DNA of 64,000 nucleotides from Chryseobacterium sp. 7 (GCF_003663845.1 NZ_RCCA01000001.1:4340001-4404000), one strand, 5' to 3'; numbered from the stretch's first letter, positions 25,392 to 34,284 are shown. Notes: generated by a model from the letters alone, not told the origin. Made by a program: numbers and translations.

Positions 25392-25421
25392 CGAAGTTAG
25401 ACATTTTTTTAGAATAGGCAA
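25392..25421 (-). promoter_or_regulatory. Probable promoter of the thiamine operon
   Basis: The minus strand has TTG (25421-25419), a 19-bp spacer and TAACTTCG (25399-25392), close to the Bacteroidota TTG-N19-TAnnTTTG pattern with one mismatch in the -7 box. It lies directly upstream of the TPP aptamer. Confidence 0.5.
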
Positions 25422-25441
25422 AATTTGAAATAATATTAAAG

Positions 25442-25470
25442 AAAAAATCCACCTCAAATTTGAGATGGAC
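25442..25470 (-). terminator. Terminator after the pseudouridine synthase gene
   Basis: On the minus strand TCCATCTCAAATTTGAGGTGGA folds back on itself and is followed by TTTTTT. It separates the panB-rluA transcription unit from the thiamine operon. Confidence 0.8.
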
Positions 25471-25505
25471 TTTTATATTTTTCTTTACGTGTTTTAATGC
25501 CTTTA

Positions 25506-26183
25506 TTATTCTTCACAAGCTCTCCAGATCGCATCATTCTGCGGAACAGGAGCTATGATCTCGATATTTTCTTTGGTAACAGGATGAATAAATTCCAGTT
25601 TTCTGGCATGAAGATTAATTCCTCCATCAGGATTGGAGCGTGGAGCCCCATATTTCAGGTCACCTTTGACAGGGACTCCTGTTTTGGACAATTGTGCTCT
25701 GATCTGATGGTGCCTTCCGGTTTCAAGATCAATTTCAAGAAGAAGATAATTATCCAGAGTCTTAATGACATTATAAGTCAAAATCGCTTCTTTTGCTCCT
25801 TCTGTAGCTTTGGGAAAAACAATCGCTTTATTATTCTTTTCGTTTTTCTTTAAATAATGAACCAATCTTTGAGACTGTGGAATCATTTCTTTTCCTACAA
25901 CTGCCCAATACGTTTTTTTTACTTCATGGTTTTTCACCATCTGAGTAAGACGGGAAAGTGCTTTGGATGTTTTTGCATAGATCACCAGCCCGGATGTAGG
26001 CCGGTCTATACGATGAACCAAGCCGAGAAAAACATTTCCCGGCTTAGCATCTCTTATTTTTATAAAATTCTTGATGGATTCTAATAGTGATTCATCACCA
26101 GTCTTATCGCCCTGAACAAGCTGACCGACTTTTTTATTGACCACCAGAAGATGATTGTCTTCATATATAATCTGCTCCTTCAT
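25506..26183 (-). CDS. RluA-family pseudouridine synthase
   Basis: The 225-residue enzyme isomerises uridine to pseudouridine in RNA. The catalytic Asp is in the family motif GLVHRIDRPTSGLVIYAKT (Asp near residue 60). Later segments are LLEIDLETGRHHQIRAQLS and PVKGDLKYGA. There is no N-terminal S4 domain, so it is the short single-domain type; the RNA target (rRNA or tRNA) cannot be read from the sequence. It is the last gene of a unit with panB and a small membrane protein, 11 bp after the latter. Confidence 0.93.
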   Translation of the reverse strand: MKEQIIYEDNHLLVVNKKVGQLVQGDKTGDESLLESIKNFIKIRDAKPGNVFLGLVHRIDRPTSGLVIYAKTSKALSRLTQMVKNHEVKKTYWAVVGKEMIPQSQRLVHYLKKNEKNNKAIVFPKATEGAKEAILTYNVIKTLDNYLLLEIDLETGRHHQIRAQLSKTGVPVKGDLKYGAPRSNPDGGINLHARKLEFIHPVTKENIEIIAPVPQNDAIWRACEE

Positions 26184-26194
26184 ACTTCTTCAGC

Positions 26195-26509
26195 CTATCT
26201 TCTTCTATTGGATAATGACAGAATAATCCCCGCCAAAAGACCTGCTGTTTTAATATTTGAAAGTTTTGAATCTTCCGGAATGAATGCTCCGAATACACAG
26301 ATTGCAGCAGCAGCATACATTGCATAGACAAAGTTCTTATTCGTAAGCAGAGGAGCCTGAATAAAGAAACTTGCACCTATCAGCACATAAAAAACTTTTC
26401 TTGAAAGTAGATGATTAATTTCCGGAGAGAACAGATTAAACCATCCTACAGCAAGACAAATCAATGCTGCAATAGATAATATTCCCTGGATAGATTGTTG
26501 ATTCTGCAT
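26195..26509 (-). CDS. Small membrane protein of unknown function
   Basis: The 104-residue protein has three or four hydrophobic segments (about 9-28, 38-55, 60-78 and 85-100) and ends in NRRR. I do not recognise a family. It lies 3 bp after panB and 11 bp before the pseudouridine synthase gene, so it is transcribed with them; these neighbours do not point to a common pathway. Confidence 0.7.
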   Translation of the reverse strand: MQNQQSIQGILSIAALICLAVGWFNLFSPEINHLLSRKVFYVLIGASFFIQAPLLTNKNFVYAMYAAAAICVFGAFIPEDSKLSNIKTAGLLAGIILSLSNRRR

Positions 26510-26512
26510 AGA

Positions 26513-27328
26513 TTAATAGCTTTCATTTTCGTTAGGAAACTCAACACTTTTCACATCTTTTACATATTGAGCAACAGCTCCTGTAATTTCTGTGTAAAGA
26601 TCAAGATATCTTCTTAAGAATTTCGGGCTGAAACCTTTGTTCATTCCTACCATATCATGATACACCAAAACCTGTCCGTCACAATCTGAACCTGCACCGA
26701 TTCCGATGGTAGGGATAGAAATGCTTTCAGTTACTTTTTTGGCTAATTCTGCCGGAATTTTTTCCAAAACAATTGAAAAGCATCCTAATTCTTCTAAAAG
26801 CTGTGCATCAGCGATCAGTTTTTCCGCTTCTGCTTCTTCTTTAGCTCTTACTTTGTATGTTCCGAATTTATAGATAGACTGTGGTGTTAATCCCAAATGC
26901 CCCATTACCGGAATTCCGGCATTGATGATTTTCTTGATAGATTTGGAAATTTCTTTTCCGCCTTCAATTTTTACAGCATGCGCTCCACCTTCCTTCATCA
27001 TTCTTACCGCAGATTCCAATGCTTTTTCAGGATTACTCTGATAAGTTCCGAAAGGTAAATCTGCTACCACCAAAGCTCTGTCGGTTCCTCTTACCACACT
27101 TTGAGCATGATAGATCATTTGATCCAGCGTAATAGGTAATGTAGTTTCAAAACCAGCCATTACATTTGCCGCAGAGTCTCCAATCAAAATAGCATCCACT
27201 CCGCCTGCATCTACCATTTTTGCTGTGGTAAAATCATAGGCTGTAAGCATTGTTATTTTTTCCTTGTCGAATTTCATTTTTCGCAAGGTTTCAGTCGTAA
27301 CTTTTTTAATTTCAGAGTGAACAGACAT
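26513..27328 (-). CDS. panB: 3-methyl-2-oxobutanoate hydroxymethyltransferase PanB
   Basis: The 271-residue enzyme makes ketopantoate from ketoisovalerate and methylene-tetrahydrofolate, the first committed step of pantothenate synthesis. It has MLTAYDFTTAKMVDAGGVDAILIGDS with the Mg-binding Asp, HAVKIEGG near residue 115, MGHLGLTPQSIYKFGTYKVR, and the late IPTIGIGAGSDCDGQVLVYHDM. It is complete (E. coli 264). panC and panD are not in the window. Confidence 0.96.
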   Translation of the reverse strand: MSVHSEIKKVTTETLRKMKFDKEKITMLTAYDFTTAKMVDAGGVDAILIGDSAANVMAGFETTLPITLDQMIYHAQSVVRGTDRALVVADLPFGTYQSNPEKALESAVRMMKEGGAHAVKIEGGKEISKSIKKIINAGIPVMGHLGLTPQSIYKFGTYKVRAKEEAEAEKLIADAQLLEELGCFSIVLEKIPAELAKKVTESISIPTIGIGAGSDCDGQVLVYHDMVGMNKGFSPKFLRRYLDLYTEITGAVAQYVKDVKSVEFPNENESY

Positions 27329-27350
27329 AATTTATCTATTTTTAAAAGTT

Positions 27351-27374
27351 AAAAAGTCGGCCTTGAGCCGACTT
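27351..27374 (-). terminator. Terminator between the Crp/Fnr gene and panB
   Basis: On the minus strand AAGTCGGCTCAAGGCCGACTT forms an 8-9 bp stem followed by TTTAACTTTT, so panB should have its own promoter. Confidence 0.75.
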
Positions 27375-27389
27375 ACGTTTTTGTATGAT

Positions 27390-28103
27390 TTATAAAACTA
27401 CGTGACCGAGTTTCATGAGTTTGTCGTGATTTAAGATCTTGATATTTCTTCCGTCCACTTCAATCAGACTATCCTGTTTGAATTCCGAGATCAGACGGAT
27501 GGCACTTTCTGTAGCGGTACCAATAATATTGGCAATTTCTTCTCTCGTTAATGAGATTTTGATAAAGCCTTCAGGATCTACTCCAAGTTTCTGCTCCAAA
27601 AGCAGCAGAATTTCTGCCAGCCTTTCTCTTACTGTTTTCTGAGCAAGGAAAGTAATGGTATTGGAAGATTCTCCTAATTCGTATGAGATTTTCTGAAGCA
27701 TTACGAAAGACAGTTGTGGATCTACCTCCAAAAGATACATGAAGATATCTGCAGGTAAGAACACACATTCAATATCTGTCATTGCTTCTGCTTTGGCCTG
27801 GAAATTTTCCCCACAAAGCAAAGAACGATAGCCGATGATATCCCCTTCTTTGATAAATCTTAAAATCTGATCTTTCCCGAACGCTCCTGATTTCGAAAGT
27901 TTGGCAGCCCCCTTTTCCAGAACAAAAACTCCTTTTGGAGTTTCGCCATCCTCGAAAATGGTATCGTGCTTCTGAAAACTCAGTTTCTTTTTGCCATTAA
28001 TGTACTTCTCAAAATCTGCGCTAGAAAGTCTTTCTTTAAATGATTTATCATTAAAAACTCTGGCGAACCTCTCTTCAATTGCTATCTGTTGTTCCTGCGG
28101 CAT
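27390..28103 (-). CDS. Crp/Fnr-family transcriptional regulator
   Basis: The 237-residue protein has a cyclic-nucleotide-binding-type sensor barrel (about 25-140), a long dimer helix, and a winged HTH at about 170-220 (LTREEIANIIGTATESAIRLISEFKQ). The recognition helix keeps the E and R that contact TGA half-sites in Fnr-like proteins. Only two Cys are present (SLLCGE, DIECVF), so it cannot hold a [4Fe-4S] cluster like E. coli FNR; it may sense redox differently or bind a small ligand. It is divergent from the cbb3 oxidase genes and has an FNR-like palindrome 7 bp before its start, so autoregulation and control of the cco genes are likely. Confidence 0.9.
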   Translation of the reverse strand: MPQEQQIAIEERFARVFNDKSFKERLSSADFEKYINGKKKLSFQKHDTIFEDGETPKGVFVLEKGAAKLSKSGAFGKDQILRFIKEGDIIGYRSLLCGENFQAKAEAMTDIECVFLPADIFMYLLEVDPQLSFVMLQKISYELGESSNTITFLAQKTVRERLAEILLLLEQKLGVDPEGFIKISLTREEIANIIGTATESAIRLISEFKQDSLIEVDGRNIKILNHDKLMKLGHVVL

Positions 28104-28109
28104 TTTATA

Positions 28110-28121
28110 TGATATTTATCA
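28110..28121. promoter_or_regulatory. FNR-like palindrome between the Crp/Fnr gene and ccoI
   Basis: TGATATTTATCA is a perfect TGAT-N4-ATCA palindrome. Its centre lies about 62 bp upstream of the predicted ccoI transcript start, the classical position for activation, and immediately upstream of the regulator's own start codon. Confidence 0.55.
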
Positions 28122-28164
28122 CAAAAATAGAACTTTTTAACGCGATAAACAAAAAAATTTGTTA

Positions 28165-28172
28165 TAATTTTG
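28165..28172 (+). promoter_or_regulatory. -7 promoter element of ccoI
   Basis: TAATTTTG matches TAnnTTTG, 20 bp upstream of the GTG start. No -33 TTG is present, which is common for activator-dependent promoters. Confidence 0.5.
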
Positions 28173-28191
28173 TAGTTCAATATTTTATGGG

Positions 28192-30570
28192 GTGAGCGAG
28201 AACTGTTTTCATTGTGGTCAAGGGATAGAAAAAGAGAGAATTTTATTTGATGAAAAGACTTTCTGCTGTAACGGATGTAAGTCTGTTTACGAGATTCTAA
28301 ATTTAAATCATTTAGGCAACTTCTATGAGCTTAATAAAGGAGCGGGAATTCGTCCAAATGATGAAAATTCTTCACAATTTGATTACTTGGACACGCCGGA
28401 AATTTTTGAAAAAGTTACAGATTTCTCTGAGGGAAATACCAGTCTTGTAACGTTTAAAATCCCTGTAATTCACTGTTCTTCCTGTATCTGGCTACTAGAA
28501 AGCCTTCACACATTAAATAAGCATATTAAATATTCGCAGGTTAATTTCACAAGAAAGACCTTACAGATTTCATTCAACCATAACGATTTGAAATTAAGCG
28601 AACTCGCTAAATTTTTAACTAATCTTGGATACAAACCGGTTATCAGTCTTGAAACTGCCGATAAAAATGAAGATCATCTTGACAAATCTTTATTGGTAAA
28701 ATTTGCCATTGCTGCCTTTGCTTTTGGTAACGGAATGTTCCTTGCCTTCCCTGAATATATTGGGGGAGAAGATTATTGGATGGAACATTACAGGGGGCTA
28801 TTCAGAACTTTGATATTCCTTCTGGCAACACCTGTTGTATTTTATTCAGCTTCAGACTATTATAAATCCGCATGGTACGGTTTAAAAAATAAGATTGTCA
28901 ATATTGACGTTCCCATTGTATTAGGAATTTTCGTACTCTACGGAAGAAGTATCTATGAAGTGGTAACAGATTATGGTCCAGGATACTTCGATACCCTTTG
29001 CGGGCTTTTATTCTTCATGCTTCTTGGGAAAATTTTTCAAAAAAGAACATACAATGCTCTTTCATACGACAGAGATTACAAGTCTTTCTATCCCATTGCC
29101 GTAACGAAAGTAGATTTCGAAGGGAAACAGGATAACATCCTTCTTTCAGAGGTAAAAGTAGGAGACAGAATTCTGGTTAGAAACCAGGAAATCATTCCAG
29201 TAGATGCTATTCTGATTAATGGAGAAGGTAATATCGACAATAGTTTCATTACAGGAGAAAGTGAAAGTATCAGCAAACAGCCTGGTGATAAGATTTTTGC
29301 CGGGGGAAAACAGATTGGATCTTCTTTAGAACTTGAAGTGATTAAAAACGTAGATCAAAGTTATTTAACTCAGCTTTGGAATAAAGAAGCATTTAAAAAA
29401 CACGAAACCGGTCTTGACACTCTTACAAATAATGTCAGTAAATATTTCACATTCATCATTTTAGGTATTGCTTTAGTCGCAGGAACTTATTGGTATTTCA
29501 TTGATTTAAATAAAATGTTCCAGGTTATTTCAGCAATCCTGATCATTGCTTGTCCTTGTGCGCTTGCATTATCTGCACCGTTCACTTTCGGGCACATTAT
29601 GAGGATTTTAGGCCGAAATAAATTCTATGTAAAAGACACTTTAACGATTGAAAAAATTGCTAAGCTGGACACGATTGTTTTTGATAAAACAGGAACCATC
29701 ACCCACAGAAAAAAATCAAATATCAAATACGAAGGATCTGAGATCAACGAATTTGATTCTCTGAACATTAAGACCTTATTAAAGAACTCCAATCACCCGC
29801 TTTCAAAATCATTATATGAATTCTTTGAAATAAACGATGATTATTTCCCGGTAGAAAATTTCGTTGAAATCTCCGGAAAAGGATACGAAGCAAGCGTAAG
29901 AGGAACTCTTTATAAAATAGGATCTGCGCGTTATAACAACCAGGAACCTAAAAACCTTGAAACAGCAGTTTACATCAGCAAAAATGGAGAATATTTAGGA
30001 AAATTCATTTTCAAAAATGAATACCGTCCGAAGCTGAAAGAACTTTTCACTAAACTTACCAATTATAAAATATTTATTCTGAGCGGAGATAATTCCTCAG
30101 AAGAGAACCAGCTTAAAGAGCTTATTCCTAACTACAAAGGAATGGCCTTTAACCAGAGCCCGGAAGATAAACTGAACTATATCAAAACTCTTCAGGATCA
30201 GCACATGAAAGTAGCAATGCTTGGAGATGGTCTTAATGACGCAGGAGCTTTAAAACAAAGTAATGTTGGAATTGCGATTGCTGATGACACAAACAGTTTT
30301 ACCCCATCTTCCGATGTCATTATGAATGGAGATAAAGTGGTTACCCTGGACAATTATCTGAACCTTTGTAAAGGCTCTATTACCATTGTGAAAATGACAT
30401 TTATAATCAGTTTTCTGTATAATATCGTTGGTTTAAGTTACGCTGTTACAGGGCATATGCACCCGCTCTTCGCTGCAATCATCATGCCAATCAGTTCCAT
30501 CACGGTGGTTACCTTTACTACACTTTCAACCTGGATATTAGGCCGGAAACATTTCAAAAAACAGGCGTAG
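28192..30570 (+). CDS. ccoI: Heavy-metal P-type ATPase CcoI (copper, cbb3 oxidase assembly)
   Basis: The 792-residue pump supplies copper for the cbb3 oxidase. An N-terminal Cys-rich region (CFHCG, then CCNGCKSVYEIL) is followed by an HMA-type domain with CSSCIWLLE near residue 100. The channel motif CPCALALS is near residue 455, the phosphorylation site DKTGT near 500 and GDGLNDAGAL near 680. The CPC motif and gene position identify CcoI. No ATG lies in frame between the upstream stop at 28165 and the GTG at 28192, so GTG is the start. An ATG at 28187 opens only a two-codon ORF (ATG GGG TGA). One extra G in the GGGG run would put that ATG in frame. Confidence 0.93.
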   Translation: MSENCFHCGQGIEKERILFDEKTFCCNGCKSVYEILNLNHLGNFYELNKGAGIRPNDENSSQFDYLDTPEIFEKVTDFSEGNTSLVTFKIPVIHCSSCIWLLESLHTLNKHIKYSQVNFTRKTLQISFNHNDLKLSELAKFLTNLGYKPVISLETADKNEDHLDKSLLVKFAIAAFAFGNGMFLAFPEYIGGEDYWMEHYRGLFRTLIFLLATPVVFYSASDYYKSAWYGLKNKIVNIDVPIVLGIFVLYGRSIYEVVTDYGPGYFDTLCGLLFFMLLGKIFQKRTYNALSYDRDYKSFYPIAVTKVDFEGKQDNILLSEVKVGDRILVRNQEIIPVDAILINGEGNIDNSFITGESESISKQPGDKIFAGGKQIGSSLELEVIKNVDQSYLTQLWNKEAFKKHETGLDTLTNNVSKYFTFIILGIALVAGTYWYFIDLNKMFQVISAILIIACPCALALSAPFTFGHIMRILGRNKFYVKDTLTIEKIAKLDTIVFDKTGTITHRKKSNIKYEGSEINEFDSLNIKTLLKNSNHPLSKSLYEFFEINDDYFPVENFVEISGKGYEASVRGTLYKIGSARYNNQEPKNLETAVYISKNGEYLGKFIFKNEYRPKLKELFTKLTNYKIFILSGDNSSEENQLKELIPNYKGMAFNQSPEDKLNYIKTLQDQHMKVAMLGDGLNDAGALKQSNVGIAIADDTNSFTPSSDVIMNGDKVVTLDNYLNLCKGSITIVKMTFIISFLYNIVGLSYAVTGHMHPLFAAIIMPISSITVVTFTTLSTWILGRKHFKKQA

Positions 30571-30617
30571 AAGCCCTTATTTAGACTGATTTTAAATTAG
30601 CTGAAATCGGCATTTCG

Positions 30618-30629
30618 TGATGAATGTCA
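30618..30629. promoter_or_regulatory. FNR-like site upstream of ccoS-ccoNO
   Basis: TGATGAATGTCA matches TGAT-N4-GTCA, an FNR-type half-site pair. It lies about 50 bp upstream of a -7 box (30665-30672). Confidence 0.45.
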
Positions 30630-30664
30630 TTATTTTTCACTAAATTTGAACCCCGAAAATAGGT

Positions 30665-30672
30665 TAATTTTG
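30665..30672 (+). promoter_or_regulatory. -7 promoter element of the cco operon
   Basis: TAATTTTG matches TAnnTTTG, with a TTG 16 bp upstream (30646-30648). The ccoS ATG at 30680 is so close that the transcript would be nearly leaderless. Confidence 0.5.
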
Positions 30673-30679
30673 TTGTCCA

Positions 30680-30892
30680 ATGGATATTCTATATTTAATG
30701 ATCCTCTGCAGTGTTTCTTTAGCTGCGATTTTCTTGGTCGTATTTATAGTGTATGCCCGAAAAGGACAGTTTGAAGATGATGAATCTCCTGCTGTCAGAA
30801 TCCTTTTTGATGATGAAAAAATCAAAGAAAATGATGAACCAGGCAACAAAAATAAAGACGAGAAAGAAATAGGAGAAAATAATAAAAATTGA
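30680..30892 (+). CDS. ccoS: cbb3-type cytochrome oxidase assembly protein CcoS
   Basis: This 70-residue protein has one N-terminal transmembrane helix (about 3-25, LMILCSVSLAAIFLVVFIVY) followed by the CcoS-like segment ARKGQFEDDESPAVRILFDDE and a charged tail rich in Lys, Glu and Asn. CcoS is needed to insert haem and copper cofactors into the oxidase. It sits 21 bp before ccoNO. Confidence 0.9.
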   Translation: MDILYLMILCSVSLAAIFLVVFIVYARKGQFEDDESPAVRILFDDEKIKENDEPGNKNKDEKEIGENNKN

Positions 30893-30913
30893 GAAAAATA
30901 GTGAATAGTTGAT

Positions 30914-33175
30914 ATGGAAACACAGAAGTTTAGTTATGACAATAGTATTGTCCGTGCGTTCCTTTATGCGACCTTAGTTTTCGGTCTCATTGGATTTACG
31001 TTCGGGCTTACGGCGGCATTAATGCTTTTCTACCCTGAATTACCGGAATTCTTTTTCGGGACGGATGACACAACCATTAAAAGTTTGGCATCGGGTAACA
31101 TTCAAGGTTTAATAAACACTCATGGTGCATTTGGTTTTGGTAGAATCAGAATGCTGCACACCAACACCGTAATCTTTGCATTCGTTTGTAACATTGTTTA
31201 CACGGGTATTTATTACTCATTACAGAGATTATTAAAAACAAGAATGTACAGTGACACCTTGTCTTGGTTACATTTCTGGACTTGGCAGTTTATGATCGTT
31301 GCTACGTTCGTTACGTTCTTTATGGGGATCAATACCTCTAAGGAATATGCTGAACATGAGTGGCCGATCGACATATTAATCGCATTCTCATGGATCATTT
31401 TTGGTATCAATATGTTCCTGACTATTTCAAAAAGAAGAGTGAGACACCTGTATGTAGCGATTTGGTTCTACATTGGTACCTGGATTGCAGTAGCAATGCT
31501 TCACATCTTCAACAACCTTGAAGTACCTTTATCTTTCACAGGCTGGAAATCTTATTCAGCATATGCAGGGGTAAAAGATGCTATTGTACAGTGGTGGTAT
31601 GGTCACAATGCGGTTGCATTCGTATTGACGACTCCGGTTCTAGGTTTAATGTATTACTTCCTTCCGAAGGCTGCAGACAGACCGGTATTCTCTTATAAAT
31701 TATCCATTATTCACTTCTGGTCATTAATTTTCGTATATATCTGGGCTGGTCCTCACCACCTTCAGTATACAGCTCTTCCGGCTTGGGCTCAGGCGGTAGG
31801 AACAGGGTTCTCTATCATGCTTATTGCACCATCTTGGGGAGGTATGTTAAATGGTCTTCTTACACTGAGAGGAGCTTGGGATAAAGTAAGAGAAAATCCT
31901 ATCCTTAAGTTCTTCGTAGTAGCTGTTACTTGTTATGGTATGGCAACGTTTGAAGGACCGCTTTTGGCAACTAAAAACATCAACAAAATTGGTCACTTTA
32001 CAGACTGGGTTATCGGTCACGTACACTTAGGAGCTCTTGGATGGAATGGTTTCATGGCATTCGGGGTTATCTATTACTTGGTACCAATTATGTGGAGAAC
32101 AAAAATCTGGTCTGTAAAATTAGCTAACTGGCATTTCTGGTTAGGTACTTTAGGAATTATTTTCTATGCAGTTCCAATGTATATTTCAGGATTCACACAA
32201 GGATTAATGTGGAAGCAGTTCAACCCGGACGGAACATTATTATGGAAAAACTGGCTGGATACGGTAACGGCAATTATTCCTTACTTCAAAATGAGATTCG
32301 TAGGAGGTTTATTCTACATCTCAGGATCTATCCTAATGATTGTAAACGTAATTGCTACAGTAAGAAAAGGATCATTCCAGAAAGAAGTTCCTGCTGAAGC
32401 TCCAGCGTTGGCAAACATCAGTAAAAACAGAAAAGAAGGAGAAGGTACTCACCTTTGGCTGGAAAGAACTCCGGTATTATTAGGTATTTTATCTTTCTTT
32501 ACAATATCTATAGGTAGTTCAATTGAAATTATCCCTACACTATCTCTTAAGAAAAGTGTACCTACAATTTCTGCAGTGAAGCCTTATTCACCACTAGAAC
32601 TTGAAGGTAGAGATATCTATATCCGTGAAGGATGTAATGCTTGTCACTCTCAGATGATCAGACCGTTCAGAGATGAGATTACAAGATTTAACGGTAAAAA
32701 CGGACAATACTCCAAAGCTGGAGAGTTCGTATACGACAGACCATTCCTATGGGGTTCTAAGAGAACAGGACCGGATTTACATAGAGAAGGTGGTAAAAAC
32801 CCAAGCTCTTGGCACTATAAGCACATGTATAACCCAAGATCTACCTCTGCAGGTTCCATCATGCCTCGTTACCCTTGGTTAATTGCTACTGACTTAGACA
32901 GAAGTAAGATGGTAGACAAAATGAAGCTGATGAAGAATGTATTTGATGTACCTTATACTAAGGCTCAAATTGATTCTGCAGACAAATGGGCGAACAACCA
33001 GTCCGCAAAAATTGTAAAAGATATCTTCTCTGAAGCAAATGACCTTAAGCAGGCTTATGCAAAGAGACCTCAGGGAGAACTAGAGAAAAAAGAAGTTGTA
33101 GCTCTTATTTCTTATCTTCAGAGATTAGGTACAGATATTAAAACAACGGAAATCAAAACAGCAAGTAATAACTAA
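30914..33175 (+). CDS. ccoN: cbb3-type cytochrome c oxidase, fused CcoN-CcoO
   Basis: The 753-residue protein fuses the catalytic subunit (CcoN, about residues 1-490) to the monohaem subunit (CcoO). The CcoN part has 12 or so helices with His ligands in NTHGAFGFGRIRMLHTN, WWYGHNAVAFVLTT, GPHHLQY and GHVHLGALGWNG, for haem b, haem b3 and CuB. The CcoO part has the haem c motif CNACH (about 573-577) within EGCNACHSQMIRPFRDE, plus a Met ligand candidate in SIMPRYPW. The enzyme reduces O2 to water at low oxygen and pumps protons. Fused CcoNO is normal in Bacteroidetes. Confidence 0.96.
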   Translation: METQKFSYDNSIVRAFLYATLVFGLIGFTFGLTAALMLFYPELPEFFFGTDDTTIKSLASGNIQGLINTHGAFGFGRIRMLHTNTVIFAFVCNIVYTGIYYSLQRLLKTRMYSDTLSWLHFWTWQFMIVATFVTFFMGINTSKEYAEHEWPIDILIAFSWIIFGINMFLTISKRRVRHLYVAIWFYIGTWIAVAMLHIFNNLEVPLSFTGWKSYSAYAGVKDAIVQWWYGHNAVAFVLTTPVLGLMYYFLPKAADRPVFSYKLSIIHFWSLIFVYIWAGPHHLQYTALPAWAQAVGTGFSIMLIAPSWGGMLNGLLTLRGAWDKVRENPILKFFVVAVTCYGMATFEGPLLATKNINKIGHFTDWVIGHVHLGALGWNGFMAFGVIYYLVPIMWRTKIWSVKLANWHFWLGTLGIIFYAVPMYISGFTQGLMWKQFNPDGTLLWKNWLDTVTAIIPYFKMRFVGGLFYISGSILMIVNVIATVRKGSFQKEVPAEAPALANISKNRKEGEGTHLWLERTPVLLGILSFFTISIGSSIEIIPTLSLKKSVPTISAVKPYSPLELEGRDIYIREGCNACHSQMIRPFRDEITRFNGKNGQYSKAGEFVYDRPFLWGSKRTGPDLHREGGKNPSSWHYKHMYNPRSTSAGSIMPRYPWLIATDLDRSKMVDKMKLMKNVFDVPYTKAQIDSADKWANNQSAKIVKDIFSEANDLKQAYAKRPQGELEKKEVVALISYLQRLGTDIKTTEIKTASNN

Positions 33176-33191
33176 ACATTAAAAGGTTCAT

Positions 33192-33392
33192 ATGATTCCT
33201 CAGAACTTTAAAGATATATTATCCAATACAGAAAACGCTGGTTTTTACCAGACGCTGGCTCTGATTTTCTTTATGCTGTTCTTCATCGCTTTAGTAATCT
33301 ATGTTTTTAGCAGACCTAAAAAATATTACAAAGAAGAAGAAGAGGCACCACTTGGGGATGACGAGGATGACAATTTTAATTTAAAAAATTAA
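33192..33392 (+). CDS. ccoQ: CcoQ-like small subunit of cbb3 oxidase
   Basis: The 66-residue protein has one transmembrane helix (about 20-40, TLALIFFMLFFIALVIYVFS) followed by a short positive stretch (RPKKYYKEEEE) and an acidic tail. This size, topology and position between ccoNO and ccoP match CcoQ (FixQ), a stabilising subunit. Sequence similarity in this family is low, so position carries much of the call. Confidence 0.82.
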   Translation: MIPQNFKDILSNTENAGFYQTLALIFFMLFFIALVIYVFSRPKKYYKEEEEAPLGDDEDDNFNLKN

Positions 33393-33402
33393 ACTATTTT
33401 TT

Positions 33403-34284
33403 ATGAAACAAAGAACACCTGTTGTCGTAAACATCTTAATAATAATAGGGCTTTTAATAGTTTTTTATTATTTATTTGTACAGAGCTACGCGTTCCTAGC
33501 TTCGCCTTACTTCTGGGGAACAGTTGTGATCGCCGGTATCCTTGCCTACATTCATAGTGCTATTGGAGACCTTATTGAGAACAACAAATTCAAAAAATTA
33601 TCTCCGGAAGAGAAAGCAGCTTACTTAGCTGAAAAGAAAGTACCATTCCTAAAGAGAATGTATGATGCAGCTTTCAAAAAGCAGTCTGAAACTGAGGAAA
33701 AAGATATCCTTATTGACCACGGTTTCGACGGGATCATGGAGCTGGATAACCAGTTACCAAAATGGTGGGTAGGTTTATTCTATTTTGGGACCGCTTTTTG
33801 TATTGTATATATTGCAGCATACTCTTTTACAGACTTCGCTCACCCGTTAAGCGAATATGAAAAAGAATATAAAGAACAAATGGCAAGCATCAAAGAATTT
33901 GAAGCAAACCAGCCTCCTGTAACGATTGAAACAGCTAAATACTCAGCTGATAACATTGCAGAAGGTAAAGAATTATTCAAAACAAACTGTGCATCTTGTC
34001 ACAAAGAAGACGGTAGTGGAGGTATCGGACCAAACCTTACTGATAACTACTGGATCAACCAGCCTGAGAAAACGTTATTCAAAAACGTATTCCATATGGA
34101 CTGGAATGGTTCTCCTACTAACCCTGCGATGAGACCATTCGGTAAGAACGGAGAAGTTTCAGGTGCAGAAATTGAAAAGATTGCAGCGTATGTATATCAC
34201 ATCAATCAGGAACAACCACCAGTGACTCCGGCTCAGGGAGGAGCAGCTCCTCAGGGAACCGAAGCACATTGGGAAAAAGAATAA
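33403..34284 (+). CDS. ccoP: cbb3-type cytochrome oxidase subunit CcoP (single haem c)
   Basis: The 293-residue protein has two N-terminal hydrophobic segments (about 8-50), a cytoplasmic stretch, another helix (about 122-142, KWWVGLFYFGTAFCIVYIAAY), then one cytochrome c domain with CASCH in KTNCASCHKEDGSGGIGPNL. Proteobacterial CcoP carries two haem c domains; only one is present here. It delivers electrons to CcoNO. The C-terminal tail is Pro/Gln/Gly-rich (PPVTPAQGGAAPQG). A strong hairpin follows before ccoG. Confidence 0.92.
   Translation: MKQRTPVVVNILIIIGLLIVFYYLFVQSYAFLASPYFWGTVVIAGILAYIHSAIGDLIENNKFKKLSPEEKAAYLAEKKVPFLKRMYDAAFKKQSETEEKDILIDHGFDGIMELDNQLPKWWVGLFYFGTAFCIVYIAAYSFTDFAHPLSEYEKEYKEQMASIKEFEANQPPVTIETAKYSADNIAEGKELFKTNCASCHKEDGSGGIGPNLTDNYWINQPEKTLFKNVFHMDWNGSPTNPAMRPFGKNGEVSGAEIEKIAAYVYHINQEQPPVTPAQGGAAPQGTEAHWEKE

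Noticed and set aside
26161..26376. 71-residue reading frame on the minus strand across the pseudouridine synthase/membrane protein junction
   Set aside because: It overlaps two supported genes and its composition is unlike a real protein.
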